DNA of 64,000 bases. It comes from Clostridiales bacterium FE2011. Its GTDB lineage: Bacteria > Bacillota > Clostridia > Christensenellales > Aristaeellaceae. The position numbers were made by a program, and so were the translations under genes. Positions within the stretch are counted from its first letter, which is position 1. Each line of letters opens with the position of its first letter. Under the pieces are notes generated by a model. It was not told the DNA's origin and did no database searches. It worked only from the letters and a program-made list of their open reading frames with translations. The DNA is taken from contig CP069418.1 of assembly GCA_017569305.1 (NCBI GenBank), positions 1,178,001-1,242,000 on the forward strand, read 5' to 3'. Positions 25,398-34,232 of the stretch are shown here, one piece after another.

Positions 25398-26573
25398 ATG
25401 AATAATTTTACCTTCTATTCTCCCACCTGTTTCGTCTTCGGTAAGGATTCTGAAAGCCAGGCCGGTGCGCTGGTCAGGCGTTTCGGCGGAAGCCGTGTCC
25501 TCATCCACTTCGGCGGCGGCAGCGCCCTGCGTTCCGGTTTGATCGACCGGGTGGAAGCCTCCCTGGAAGCTGCGGGCATCACCAGTTTCCGCCTCGGCGG
25601 CGTAAAACCCAATCCCCGCAGCGGTCTGGTTTATGAAGGCATAGAACTCTGCCGCAGGGAAAAGATCGATTTCATTCTCGCCGTCGGCGGTGGTTCTTCC
25701 ATTGACTCTGCCAAGGCAATTGCTGCCGGTACTGTCTATGACGGAGACTTCTGGGATTTCTACAGCGGCAAGCCGATTACTGAAGCACTTCCCGTCGGTA
25801 CTGTGCTGACCATCTCCGCCGCGGGCAGCGAAGGCAGCCCGGACAGCGTCATCACGCTGGAAAACGGCATGTATAAACGGGGTGCCAGCGGTGATGCCAT
25901 CCGTCCGAAGTTCTCTATCCTGAATCCCGCCCTGACCCAGACGCTGCCGGCTTTCCAGACAGCCGCCGGCATCACGGACATCATGGCCCACCTGTATGAG
26001 CGCTACCTCACCAACACCAAAGAGGTGGAAGTCACCGACCGGATGATCGAAGCGCTACTGCTGACCATGATTCACGAAGGTCCGCGGGTCATCGCTGATC
26101 CGAATAACTATGAAGCCCGTGCAAACATCATGTGGGCCGGTATGATGGCACATAACAACTCCTGCGGTGTCGGCCGCAGCCAGGACTGGAACAGCCATAA
26201 CATTGAGCATGAGCTCTCCGCCCTGTATGACTGCGCTCACGGTGCCGGCCTGGCAGTGACCCTGCCCGCCGTCTTCACCTATGTCATGAATCATGACGTT
26301 ATGCGCTTTGCCCAGGTTGCCATCCGGGTCTGGGGCTGCCAGATGGACTTTGCCCATCCGGAAGTTACTGCCAAAGAGGGCATTGAGAAGCTGCGTCAGT
26401 TCTTCATCTCCATCGGTATGCCCCGCAACTTTGCGGAACTCGGCGCCCGTGAGGAAGATATTCCCGTGCTGGTCGAGAACCTCTGCCGCGGCGACGGCCG
26501 TCCCGGAACCATCTCCGGTTTCGTCACCTTGAATGAGGATGATTGTGCTAACATTTACAGATTGATGCTGTAA
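25398..26573 (+). CDS. Iron-containing alcohol dehydrogenase (BDH/YqhD type)
   Basis: A 391-residue group III alcohol dehydrogenase. The cofactor motif GGGSSIDSAKAIAAG is near 96-110. Metal ligands lie in GITDIMAHLYE and HNIEHELSALYDCAHGAGLAV. The N-terminal FTFYSPTCFVFGK and overall length match the BDH/YqhD subgroup, which usually reduces aldehydes with NAD(P)H. It follows the aldo/keto reductase gene with AAAGGAAA before the start and is probably in the same MerR-controlled transcript. The last codons and the stop form half of a perfect 20-bp inverted repeat. Confidence 0.93.
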   Translation: MNNFTFYSPTCFVFGKDSESQAGALVRRFGGSRVLIHFGGGSALRSGLIDRVEASLEAAGITSFRLGGVKPNPRSGLVYEGIELCRREKIDFILAVGGGSSIDSAKAIAAGTVYDGDFWDFYSGKPITEALPVGTVLTISAAGSEGSPDSVITLENGMYKRGASGDAIRPKFSILNPALTQTLPAFQTAAGITDIMAHLYERYLTNTKEVEVTDRMIEALLLTMIHEGPRVIADPNNYEARANIMWAGMMAHNNSCGVGRSQDWNSHNIEHELSALYDCAHGAGLAVTLPAVFTYVMNHDVMRFAQVAIRVWGCQMDFAHPEVTAKEGIEKLRQFFISIGMPRNFAELGAREEDIPVLVENLCRGDGRPGTISGFVTLNEDDCANIYRLML

Positions 26574-26592
26574 GCATCAATCTGTAAATGTT
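26550..26592. repeat. Perfect 20-bp inverted repeat spanning the dehydrogenase stop codon
   Basis: Arms 26550-26569 and 26573-26592 are exact reverse complements around GTA. The left arm is coding sequence and the stop codon TAA is at 26571-26573. No T-tract follows, so it may protect the mRNA 3' end rather than terminate. Confidence 0.75.
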
Positions 26593-26630
26593 CACTCTTC
26601 ACTCTTCACTTTTCACTCTTCACTCATCAC
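26591..26630. repeat. Short tandem repeat TTCACTC
   Basis: Five slightly varied copies of a 7-base TTCACTC/TTCACTT unit lie between the dehydrogenase and ABC exporter genes. A small GACCGGAGG/CCTCCGGTC hairpin follows near 26637. Confidence 0.65.
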
Positions 26631-26693
26631 CGCAGACCGGAGGTCTCCCTCCGGTCTGTATACTCTTCACTGGAGAATTCTCCCGAGGTTTTT

Positions 26694-28493
26694 ATGCGCA
26701 AGCAATTCGCCTGGCTGTGGAAGAATATGGACGCGCCCTTCCGCCGCCGCCATGTCATCGCCCTGTGCGTATGCGCCTTCACCTGTCTTTTGCTGCTGGT
26801 GAACCCTGCGCTTTCCCAGCGTCTCATTGATGACGTCATTGTTGCAGGCAATCCGGAACCCCTGCTTTCCATCCTGGCTGTCATGCTGGTGGTCAAGCTC
26901 GGCCGGGAAGGCCTGCGGTATATGATGGTCATCTTTCTGGAAAAAGATTCCCAGAATGTGGTCTTCAATCTTCGCCGCCGTCTGTTCAGCAAAATGCAAT
27001 ATAACGATATGGCCTTCTTTGATACCCACCGCACCGGCGACCTCATGACCCGTATGAGCGCCGACCTGGACTGGTGCCGTCATTTCCTGAGCTATATTGA
27101 TTACCGCATCATCGACGCGGTATGCACTTTCCTCTTTGCTACAATTTATCTCCTGCTGGTCAATTGGAAGCTGACCCTGCTTCTGATTATCATTACGCCT
27201 ATCCTGCTGCTGATCACCAAATTCTTTTCCCGTCACGTCCGTCCCCGCTTTGTTTTTATGCGTGAAAAGCTGTCGGAGATGAACACCGCGGCACAGGAAA
27301 ACATCGCCGGCAACCGGGTCGTGAAAGCCTTTGCCCGGGAGGAGTATGAGAAGGAGCGGTTTGAGCAGAAGAACCAGGCTTTCATGGACAGTCATCTGCG
27401 CATCAATAAGCTCTGGCTCACTTTCTTCCCCATTATCGAGCTGCTGGTCAACGCCATTCAGCTGGTCACGGTCTTCGTGGGCGGCCTGTTCATCATCAGG
27501 GGTGAACTGACTCCCGGCGAACTGGCCATCTTTACAGGACTCAGCTGGGCTGTCTCCAACCCCATGCGGGAGCTTGGCAACCTGATCAACGACCTGCAGC
27601 GTTTCTCCACCTCCGCCGCGAAGGTCATGGAGCTGTATTACGGCACACCCTCCATTGTGGATGCCCCGGATGCGGTTGCCCATGAACGTATGCAGGGAAA
27701 GATCGAGTTTGATCACGTTTCCTTCCGTTTCGATACCAAGCCGGTCCTCACAGACGTATCCTTCTCGGTTCAGCCCGGTCAGACCGTGGCCGTCATGGGT
27801 CCCACAGGAAGCGGCAAAACCACGCTCATTCACCTGCTGGCCCGGTTTTATGATGTCTCCGAAGGCGCCATCCGGGTGGATGACTGTGATGTAAAACAAT
27901 GGAAGCTCAGTGAGCTCCGGGGCGGCATCGGCACCGCCACCCAGGACGTCTTCCTCTTCTCGGATACCGTGGAAGGCAATATCGCCTTCGGCGATCAGTC
28001 CCTGACCCAGGAAGATGTTATGGATTTCGCCCGTCGGGCAGATGCCGCTGAATTTGCCGAAAAGCTTCCGGAAGGCTATGACACCATCATCGGCGAGCGC
28101 GGCGTCGGTCTCTCCGGCGGCCAGCGCCAGCGGATTGCCCTGGCCCGCGCCATGGCGGTCCGACCCGGCATCCTCATCATGGATGACACCACCTCCGCCG
28201 TGGACAGCGAGACAGAGCAGTATATCCAGGATCAGCTGCGCCACCTCCCCTATGAGTGCACCAAGTTCATCATTGCCCAGCGGATTTCTTCCATGCGGGA
28301 CGCTGATCTGATCCTTGTCCTGCAGGATGGTAAAATCACCGAGCGCGGAACCCACAGTGAACTGCTGGCTATGAGGGGTTATTACTGGCAGACCTACTGC
28401 CTGCAATATGGCATCCCCATGGATGAAGAACAATCTACAGCCTCCGGCAGCAACAGTGCTGTCGGCGCCCCGGCTGCCGGAATGGGGGTGTAA
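26694..28493 (+). CDS. ABC exporter half-transporter with degenerate ATP site
   Basis: A 599-residue type IV ABC exporter subunit with six transmembrane segments (about 20-320) and an ATPase domain. Walker A GPTGSGKT is at 369-376 and the signature LSGGQ at 473-477. The Walker B acidic pair is Asp497-Asp498 instead of Asp-Glu, and the switch histidine is replaced by Gln529 (IIAQRIS). This is the pattern of the non-catalytic subunit in heterodimers such as BmrCD or TM287/288. Its partner starts three bases after the stop. The substrate is unknown; drug or lipid export is typical. Confidence 0.92.
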   Translation: MRKQFAWLWKNMDAPFRRRHVIALCVCAFTCLLLLVNPALSQRLIDDVIVAGNPEPLLSILAVMLVVKLGREGLRYMMVIFLEKDSQNVVFNLRRRLFSKMQYNDMAFFDTHRTGDLMTRMSADLDWCRHFLSYIDYRIIDAVCTFLFATIYLLLVNWKLTLLLIIITPILLLITKFFSRHVRPRFVFMREKLSEMNTAAQENIAGNRVVKAFAREEYEKERFEQKNQAFMDSHLRINKLWLTFFPIIELLVNAIQLVTVFVGGLFIIRGELTPGELAIFTGLSWAVSNPMRELGNLINDLQRFSTSAAKVMELYYGTPSIVDAPDAVAHERMQGKIEFDHVSFRFDTKPVLTDVSFSVQPGQTVAVMGPTGSGKTTLIHLLARFYDVSEGAIRVDDCDVKQWKLSELRGGIGTATQDVFLFSDTVEGNIAFGDQSLTQEDVMDFARRADAAEFAEKLPEGYDTIIGERGVGLSGGQRQRIALARAMAVRPGILIMDDTTSAVDSETEQYIQDQLRHLPYECTKFIIAQRISSMRDADLILVLQDGKITERGTHSELLAMRGYYWQTYCLQYGIPMDEEQSTASGSNSAVGAPAAGMGV

Positions 28494-28496
28494 GAG

Positions 28497-30293
28497 ATGG
28501 CAAGGAATAAATTCGACGTTGACGAGCGTCTGGAATCCCCGTTCCGCTGGCAGCACCTGAAGCGGGCAGGCAAATACATTGCCCGTCATAAATACAAAAT
28601 GCTGGCCGCGTTGCTGCTCAGCGCCATGGCCAGCGTTGCCTCCCTCTTTATCCCCAAGATCACCCAGTGGGTGCTGGATGAAGCCGTTCCCAACAAGGAT
28701 ACCGCCATGATCGGCCGGATGGCCCTCCTCTTTGTGGGCATCATCGCCCTGGGCATCGTGTTTACCACCATCCGTTCCCGGATGATGGCCCACGTCAGTC
28801 AGCGAATCATTCATGATATCCGCAGCGATCTGTTCGCCCACCTGCAGAAACTGCCCTTCAGCTATTACGACTCCCGGCCCGCCGGCAAAATCCTTGTCCG
28901 GGTCATCAACTACGTCAACTCTGTCTCAGATATTCTCTCCAACGGCATCATCAACATGATCCTGGAGATCATTAACCTGGTCTTCATCGTGGTCTTCATG
29001 TTCTCCACCAATACCACCCTGGCACTGGTCATCATCGCCGGCCTGCCGTTCTTCATCGGAATCATCATCCTCATCAAACCCCGCCAGCGCCGTGCCTGGC
29101 AGAACCAGAGTAACAAGAACAGCAATTATAATGCCTATCTGGCGGAATCCATCGACGGCGTCCGCGTCAGTCAGCTCTTTGACCGTCAGGAGGTTAACAT
29201 TTCCATCATGGAACGGTTGGCCAACGCCTGCCGTGATGCCTGGCTGCGTGCCATAAAAATCAGCAACACCGTCTGGCTCTCCAGCGAAACCATGACACAG
29301 CTGGTTCTGACCTTCCTCTATATCGCCGGCGTCTACTGGATGGGTGGCGGCAAGATGGTCTCCTTCGGCGTGATCCTCGCCATGGGACAGTATGTCAGCC
29401 GTTTCTGGCAGCCCATCACCAACCTGGCAAATATCTATAATTCCTTCGTCAACAACATTGCCTACCTCGAACGGATCTTTGAAACCATGGACGAGCCGGT
29501 CATCGTGGATGACGTACCGGATGCGGAAGAGCTTCCGCCTATCACCGGTGAAGTGGATTATCAGGATGTCACCTTCGCCTATGAGGAAAACATCAACGTC
29601 CTGGAGCACATGAATCTCCACGTCCGTGCCGGTGAAAGCATCGCCCTCGTTGGTCCTACCGGAGCGGGAAAGAGCACCGTTATCAATCTGCTTTGCCGCT
29701 TCTATAACCTGAACGGCGGAAAAATCCTCCTGCACGATCAGGATGGCAAAGCGCACGATATCAGCCAGGTGACGCTCCATTCCCTGCGCAGCCAGCTGGG
29801 TATCATGCTGCAGGACAGCTTCATCTTCTCCGGCACCATCATGGACAACATCCGCTACGGCCGTCTGGATGCCACGGACTGTGAAGTCATCCAGGCCGCC
29901 CGTCGTGTCCGGGCAGATGAACTCATCCGGAAGATGCCCCAGGGCTACCAGACAGAGATCAAGGAACGCGGCGGCAATCTCAGCCAGGGCGAAAAACAGC
30001 TCATTGCCTTCGCCCGGACGCTCCTGTCTGACCCGGCCATCCTCATCCTGGATGAAGCAACTTCCTCCATTGATACCCAGACGGAAAAACTTCTTCAGGA
30101 AGGCATCCGGGAGATGCTCCGGGGCCGGACCAGCATCATCGTTGCCCACCGGCTCAGCACCATCAAAAACTGTGACCGGATCCTGTATATCAGCAACAAA
30201 GGCATCGCTGAAATGGGATCCCATGATGAACTGATGGCGAAAAAAGGCCTCTACTATCAGCTGTATACAGCACAAGTAGATCCGTCAGCTTAA
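28497..30293 (+). CDS. ABC exporter half-transporter, catalytic subunit
   Basis: A 598-residue partner of the previous protein, with six transmembrane segments and a canonical Walker A GPTGAGKST (386-394), Walker B ILDEATS with Asp519-Glu520, and switch His551 in VAHRLST. Its signature is LSQGE instead of LSGGQ, which would complete the weaker site. So one composite site should hydrolyse ATP and one should not. The two genes form one transcript ended by the hairpin at 30278-30310. Confidence 0.93.
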   Translation: MARNKFDVDERLESPFRWQHLKRAGKYIARHKYKMLAALLLSAMASVASLFIPKITQWVLDEAVPNKDTAMIGRMALLFVGIIALGIVFTTIRSRMMAHVSQRIIHDIRSDLFAHLQKLPFSYYDSRPAGKILVRVINYVNSVSDILSNGIINMILEIINLVFIVVFMFSTNTTLALVIIAGLPFFIGIIILIKPRQRRAWQNQSNKNSNYNAYLAESIDGVRVSQLFDRQEVNISIMERLANACRDAWLRAIKISNTVWLSSETMTQLVLTFLYIAGVYWMGGGKMVSFGVILAMGQYVSRFWQPITNLANIYNSFVNNIAYLERIFETMDEPVIVDDVPDAEELPPITGEVDYQDVTFAYEENINVLEHMNLHVRAGESIALVGPTGAGKSTVINLLCRFYNLNGGKILLHDQDGKAHDISQVTLHSLRSQLGIMLQDSFIFSGTIMDNIRYGRLDATDCEVIQAARRVRADELIRKMPQGYQTEIKERGGNLSQGEKQLIAFARTLLSDPAILILDEATSSIDTQTEKLLQEGIREMLRGRTSIIVAHRLSTIKNCDRILYISNKGIAEMGSHDELMAKKGLYYQLYTAQVDPSA

Positions 30294-30310
30294 GCTGGCG
30301 GATCTTTTTT
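30278..30310 (+). terminator. Intrinsic terminator of the ABC exporter pair
   Basis: AGATCCGTCAGCTT (30278-30291) pairs with AAGCTGGCGGATCT (30292-30305) with one G-T pair, followed by TTTTTT. The stem includes the stop codon TAA at 30291-30293. Confidence 0.88.
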
Positions 30311-30375
30311 ATCTTCATATATTCTTTTCAATATCATTCTCATCGGCAAGCCGATTTCTTGCGCGGCCTCTGCTG

Positions 30376-31461
30376 TTAATCCTTCATCAATTCGTTGAAT
30401 TTCTGTTTGAACATGTCGCTTGTGATCTCTTTGTTTTCATCCATCGCCCTTCTCAGGCTTTCCAGCGCGGTTGGCCCTCCGTTGTCATATACATTTGATA
30501 CACATACATGGTCCGCAAAAACGATATTCTCCAGCGTCCTCAGCGGATTCGCATCAAACTCCCTGGCCATCCTCACAGCTTCCCGCATGCTGTCTTCTGC
30601 CTCCCTGCCTTTGCCGCTTCTATCCTCTCCAAAGGCCCGTACCAGATAATAAAGGCTGATAATCTTGTCCAGGTAACACACTTTTTCCGGGTCATCCTTC
30701 AGGTTCTTCAGGTAATCGATTGTCCACTGGGCAGCCCGGATGCCCTTTTCTACCTCTTTTGTTTCCCTGTAGTAGATAATATAACCGCTGATAACACTGA
30801 TCATCTGGCTGATACTGTTCAGGAAAGCGGTTTCCGTGTATTTGATACCTTCCTTCAGCTGCTTTTCTTTCTCAATCAGGATTAGTCCGATCTCGGCGTC
30901 ATTGTTGCCGCACAGGTTATTTTTCTTATATTCTTCAACGGCTTTCTTATAGTCTTCCAGCGAGGAATAGCATTCGGCTATATAGTTACGCAGTTCAACT
31001 TCATTGATCTCCGGATCTTTGTTCTGGGAAAACAGGTCAATCGCGTGCCGGAGCAGCTCAATGGCCCGTTTCAGTTCGTCATGTTGGCGATAAACGACGC
31101 CGATCTGCATATGGCATTTTGCCGCTCCGAGGACTATGTCGAAATGATTGGGAAATTTGATCAGCAAACTGTCATATTCCTTTGCGGTTTCCTCAATCGT
31201 ATGTTCCTTGTAAAAGGCTTTAAGTCTCTCTACTTCTGTTTCCGCGTTGTTTCCGTGCATCGTGAACCCGATCAGAGCATCGACCGATACATGAAATAGT
31301 TCGGCAATCTGCATGACATACAGGAGATCTGGTTCAGAAGCTCCTCGCTCCCATTTCGAGATGGTACCCAGCGTGATTCCGAGCCTCTCTGCAAGCTGTT
31401 CCTGGCTGAGGCCCATGTTTTTCCGATAAATGCGGATATTTTCTGCCAGTTTATTTTCCAT
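30376..31461 (-). CDS. XRE-family regulator with TPR-like C-terminal domain
   Basis: A 361-residue protein with a Cro/C1-type helix-turn-helix (about 5-63: LAENIRIYRKNMGLSQEQLAERLG, then TISKWERG). A long all-helical region resembling tetratricopeptide repeats follows, as in peptide-sensing or stress regulators. GGAGG lies just before the ATG. A second good ribosome site and ATG lie at 31514 in another frame; that frame runs 80 codons into this gene and is not thought real. The targets and signal are unknown. It stands alone between convergent and divergent units. Confidence 0.88.
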   Translation of the reverse strand: MENKLAENIRIYRKNMGLSQEQLAERLGITLGTISKWERGASEPDLLYVMQIAELFHVSVDALIGFTMHGNNAETEVERLKAFYKEHTIEETAKEYDSLLIKFPNHFDIVLGAAKCHMQIGVVYRQHDELKRAIELLRHAIDLFSQNKDPEINEVELRNYIAECYSSLEDYKKAVEEYKKNNLCGNNDAEIGLILIEKEKQLKEGIKYTETAFLNSISQMISVISGYIIYYRETKEVEKGIRAAQWTIDYLKNLKDDPEKVCYLDKIISLYYLVRAFGEDRSGKGREAEDSMREAVRMAREFDANPLRTLENIVFADHVCVSNVYDNGGPTALESLRRAMDENKEITSDMFKQKFNELMKD

Positions 31462-31699
31462 GTCTTTCCTCCGGAAATGATCATATTGTGATTGACGGAA
31501 ATCGTGTTTGTCATGATTGCTTCCTCCTTATCAGCTTTCGCCGTTTTCCTTGGTTCGCAATCATCATACCTGATCCACCGTTTCCATTGAACACCCAATT
31601 CGTATAATTTGTCAAATATATATTCTACATTTCGTAGAGTTTCTATGGTTCTTTCAGGATCAGCCATTCCGTAACAACATCATTCCCGTTATGCATAAA
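31462..31699. other. Upstream region of the XRE gene
   Basis: AT-rich, with TGTCAA (31610-31615, TTGACA on the minus strand) but no matching -10. A strong AAGGAGG (minus strand, about 31523-31529) lies seven bases before an ATG at 31514 in a different frame from the XRE gene. No separate gene is supported. Confidence 0.35.
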
Positions 31700-31700
31700 T

Positions 31701-31914
31701 AACGAGCAAACCCCTGTGCACGCACAGGGGTTTGCTCGTTTCTATCTATTCACTTCCGCTGCGTCCGCGCTGCCTTTGCCGTTCCCGGATTTACCTCTTG
31801 CCATGAACGCCTCCGCCAGTCACCCCGCAGCCTCATTGGACTTCCTGTATCCTTTATGCGGGTCTCCCTTTCTTCCTCTCACCTCCTGTTATTTTACTGT
31901 CCCTCTTCTTTGTG
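31701..31914 (-). ncRNA. Candidate structured small RNA or sORF transcript
   Basis: On the minus strand a promoter TTGACA (31943-31948) with TAATAA (31921-31926, 16-bp spacer) is followed by about 210 bases. These end in a perfect 18-bp hairpin (31701-31718 with 31723-31740). Inside, ACCCGCA and TGCGGGGT can form a long-range stem. There is an AGGAGG-like purine-rich start and two tiny frames of 20 and 28 codons with modest ribosome sites. The layout suits a non-coding RNA; length and place would fit families such as raiA, but I cannot confirm any. A small peptide is the alternative. Confidence 0.45.
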
Positions 31915-31990
31915 ACTACATTATTACACACTTTATTTCGATTGTCAACACTTTTTTAACAATTTTGTAAAATATTTTTTATTTTGAATA

Positions 31991-34051
31991 TCAATCTCCT
32001 GTGTGAATCGCAATTGCTTCAAACGGAGCTTTCAGTTCCACCGTCAGCCTGCCGTTCTCCAATGCAATCTTATTGTCTTCGCTGTTCATCACCCTCAGGA
32101 TCCGTTTCCCGGATACCGGCAGCGTAACCTTTTCAGGCAGTTCCCCGCCAAAGGTATGGATCACCGTCAATGTTTCCCCGCCTGCCGTCCGGCAGACTGC
32201 CTGCCATCCTTCCGGATGCCGCCAGCTCTCGGAAACCTCTCCGTGGAAGGTGGAAATTCCGTCCCGGATGATGTCCCTCACTTCCTTGAAGAAGCTGATT
32301 CCTTCATCCACCTTAGCCCACTGCTCTTCGGACAATTCCCACACATCTCCGGAGATGCACATCACCCCCAGGAAGGTGTTGATCAGGGAATAGTTGATCC
32401 TGCGGATGCTGTCCTTCGCCCGCAGCGCCGCCCAGATCTGGGACTGTCCCGGCAGGATCAGCCGGTGCAACTGGGCCGCGATAATCGGAATCTCGTCGCA
32501 CTCATGTGCGTCAGAAAAAGATGCCATATCCGTCACGCCCATCAGCGAGGGCTCCAGCCGGTGTCCGCCGGAGGAACAGTTTTCAATCCAAAGGTTCGGG
32601 ATTTTTTTCCGCATCCGGCGGAAGAACCCAAGCATGGCCTGCATATTCTGCCGCAGGCCTTCGCCCAGGCTGTCCGGATCGTCACATCCCACGCCGATAC
32701 AGTCGTTATAGTCAATCTTCGTATAGCCAAAGCCGCATTTCTTCAGCAGGCCGATTACCCGTTCATCAAGGTATGCCTGAACCTCCGGCTTGCGGAGATC
32801 CATAAACCTGCGATTATCTGTATCGATCACCGTACCCCGGCGGGTCAGCAGCATTTCTACTTTCCGGAATATTTCCGCTCCCTTTGCACAGGTTTCCGGC
32901 TCAAACCAGATCCCGGGAATCATGCCGTGCGCCCGGATCATGTCCGCCGTTGCCTTCAGGCCCTGGGGGAACATATTTTTTTCTTCCGGAATCCAATCCC
33001 CGCCGCACTCATGCCAGGCCACACCTTCCCTGCGGTACCAGCCCGCGTCAATCACCAGGAAATCGATCCCGTGTCCCTGGATACGGTCCGCGATCTTTGT
33101 CAGGTTCTCATGGCTCGGATCGCCCCAGGTCGTGCAGTATTCGTTGAACAGCACCGGCAGTTCCGCATCCGGCCGGGGCATATTAGCCCGGTGGACTGTC
33201 AGCAGCCGCTGGCTCACCCGGTCAATGCCGCCGCGTCCCACCGTCACATAAGCTTCAGGTGTTTCAAAGCTTTCTCCCGGTGCGACAGTCTTCGCCCACT
33301 GGCCGAAATCCTCATCCGGCAGGGACGCCATCATATTCAGTCGGTCATCCTTCCGGCGGATTTCCATCTGCCAGGAGGAAGGACAGGCTATCTGCATCGC
33401 CCAGGTCACGTCGTTTGCCGTGTCCTCAACTGCCGCAAAGGGAAACCAGCCCCGCACCGGCATGGAGCCAACCTGGCCAAACTTCAGCACCCGTAGCGCA
33501 TGGCCCGTCCAGGACCGCTCCAGCATCGCTTCCTCAATGGTATCCGTGATCAGCCTGCCCTCTGCGCTCCAGGCGCTTCCCGCCCGGTGCAGCAGCAGGG
33601 TACCGTGGGCATCTCCGTCCGCAAAGGGTGTAATCCCGCCAAAGTTCAGGCTGGAAAGCAGGTCCAGCGTCACCGGTTTCCCTGTCCGGTTTTCAAACCG
33701 GACAGAAACCCGCAGGGCTTCCAGTCCTTCTTCCCATTTCAGCGTATGGAAAACTGTGCGGCCGTTCTCGTCTGCAAGCTCGGTCACCACCGTATTGCCT
33801 TCCTTTACCTGATTCACAAAACGCATACGGTCGGTGGCTGTTGTTGTGGCCATCGTATGGCCGTTTCCGTAACCATTCGGCAGCTGGTCACCCCTTGCGT
33901 GAATCTGAACCAGGTTCTCCAGCGCATACTGATGTTCCCGCACCTGATCCTTCATCCCGGCCGGGACCAGGGTCATTCCCATATGGTTTTGTTCATCCAG
34001 CCACCAGGTTACAGTCATATCCCCAAACCGGTATTCGCTGTATTGTTTCAT
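31991..34051 (-). CDS. GH36-type alpha-galactosidase
   Basis: A 686-residue glycoside hydrolase clan D enzyme similar to GH36 alpha-galactosidases, which release galactose from raffinose-type oligosaccharides or galactomannan fragments. An N-terminal beta domain (about 1-300) precedes the barrel with VIDAGWYRREG, MIPGIWFEPET and KIDYND, where Asp447 is the likely nucleophile. CSSGG and the SD pair with Asp514 as likely acid/base follow. There is no signal peptide. GGAGGAG precedes the ATG at 34051; an in-frame ATG at 34114 lacks a site. Substrate specificity within GH36 is uncertain. Confidence 0.85.
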   Translation of the reverse strand: MKQYSEYRFGDMTVTWWLDEQNHMGMTLVPAGMKDQVREHQYALENLVQIHARGDQLPNGYGNGHTMATTTATDRMRFVNQVKEGNTVVTELADENGRTVFHTLKWEEGLEALRVSVRFENRTGKPVTLDLLSSLNFGGITPFADGDAHGTLLLHRAGSAWSAEGRLITDTIEEAMLERSWTGHALRVLKFGQVGSMPVRGWFPFAAVEDTANDVTWAMQIACPSSWQMEIRRKDDRLNMMASLPDEDFGQWAKTVAPGESFETPEAYVTVGRGGIDRVSQRLLTVHRANMPRPDAELPVLFNEYCTTWGDPSHENLTKIADRIQGHGIDFLVIDAGWYRREGVAWHECGGDWIPEEKNMFPQGLKATADMIRAHGMIPGIWFEPETCAKGAEIFRKVEMLLTRRGTVIDTDNRRFMDLRKPEVQAYLDERVIGLLKKCGFGYTKIDYNDCIGVGCDDPDSLGEGLRQNMQAMLGFFRRMRKKIPNLWIENCSSGGHRLEPSLMGVTDMASFSDAHECDEIPIIAAQLHRLILPGQSQIWAALRAKDSIRRINYSLINTFLGVMCISGDVWELSEEQWAKVDEGISFFKEVRDIIRDGISTFHGEVSESWRHPEGWQAVCRTAGGETLTVIHTFGGELPEKVTLPVSGKRILRVMNSEDNKIALENGRLTVELKAPFEAIAIHTGD

Positions 34052-34092
34052 TTTTTCTCCTCCGGGTGTTTTCCGTTTAGCCAAAAGCATAA

Positions 34093-34125
34093 AGGAAAAG
34101 GCCCTGCGATGCAAGGTCTTTTCCT
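34093..34125 (-). terminator. Terminator after the orphan peptide-binding protein
   Basis: AGGAAAAGGCC (34093-34103) pairs with GGTCTTTTCCT (34115-34125) with one G-T pair. On the minus strand TTTATGCTTTT follows. Confidence 0.7.
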
Positions 34126-34193
34126 CTTCTTTTATGGATTCATTTTTGCATATTTATCCGCTCGTTCTGAACAAATCCATGTGCCTCATCAGT

Positions 34194-34228
34194 AATAATT
34201 CTGAATTCTTAATTCTTAATTCTGAATT
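34194..34228. repeat. TTCTGAATT/TTCTTAATT short repeat cluster
   Basis: Four 9-base units of the TTCTGAATT/TTCTTAATT type lie directly after the stop of the binding-protein gene. Related clusters are near 24095 and 61795. Confidence 0.6.
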
Positions 34229-34232
34229 ATAT

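Noticed and set aside
31272..31514. An 80-codon frame with a strong ribosome site overlapping the start of the XRE gene
   Set aside because: It lies mostly within the XRE coding region in another frame, and its sequence has no protein-like features. The XRE start has its own good site.
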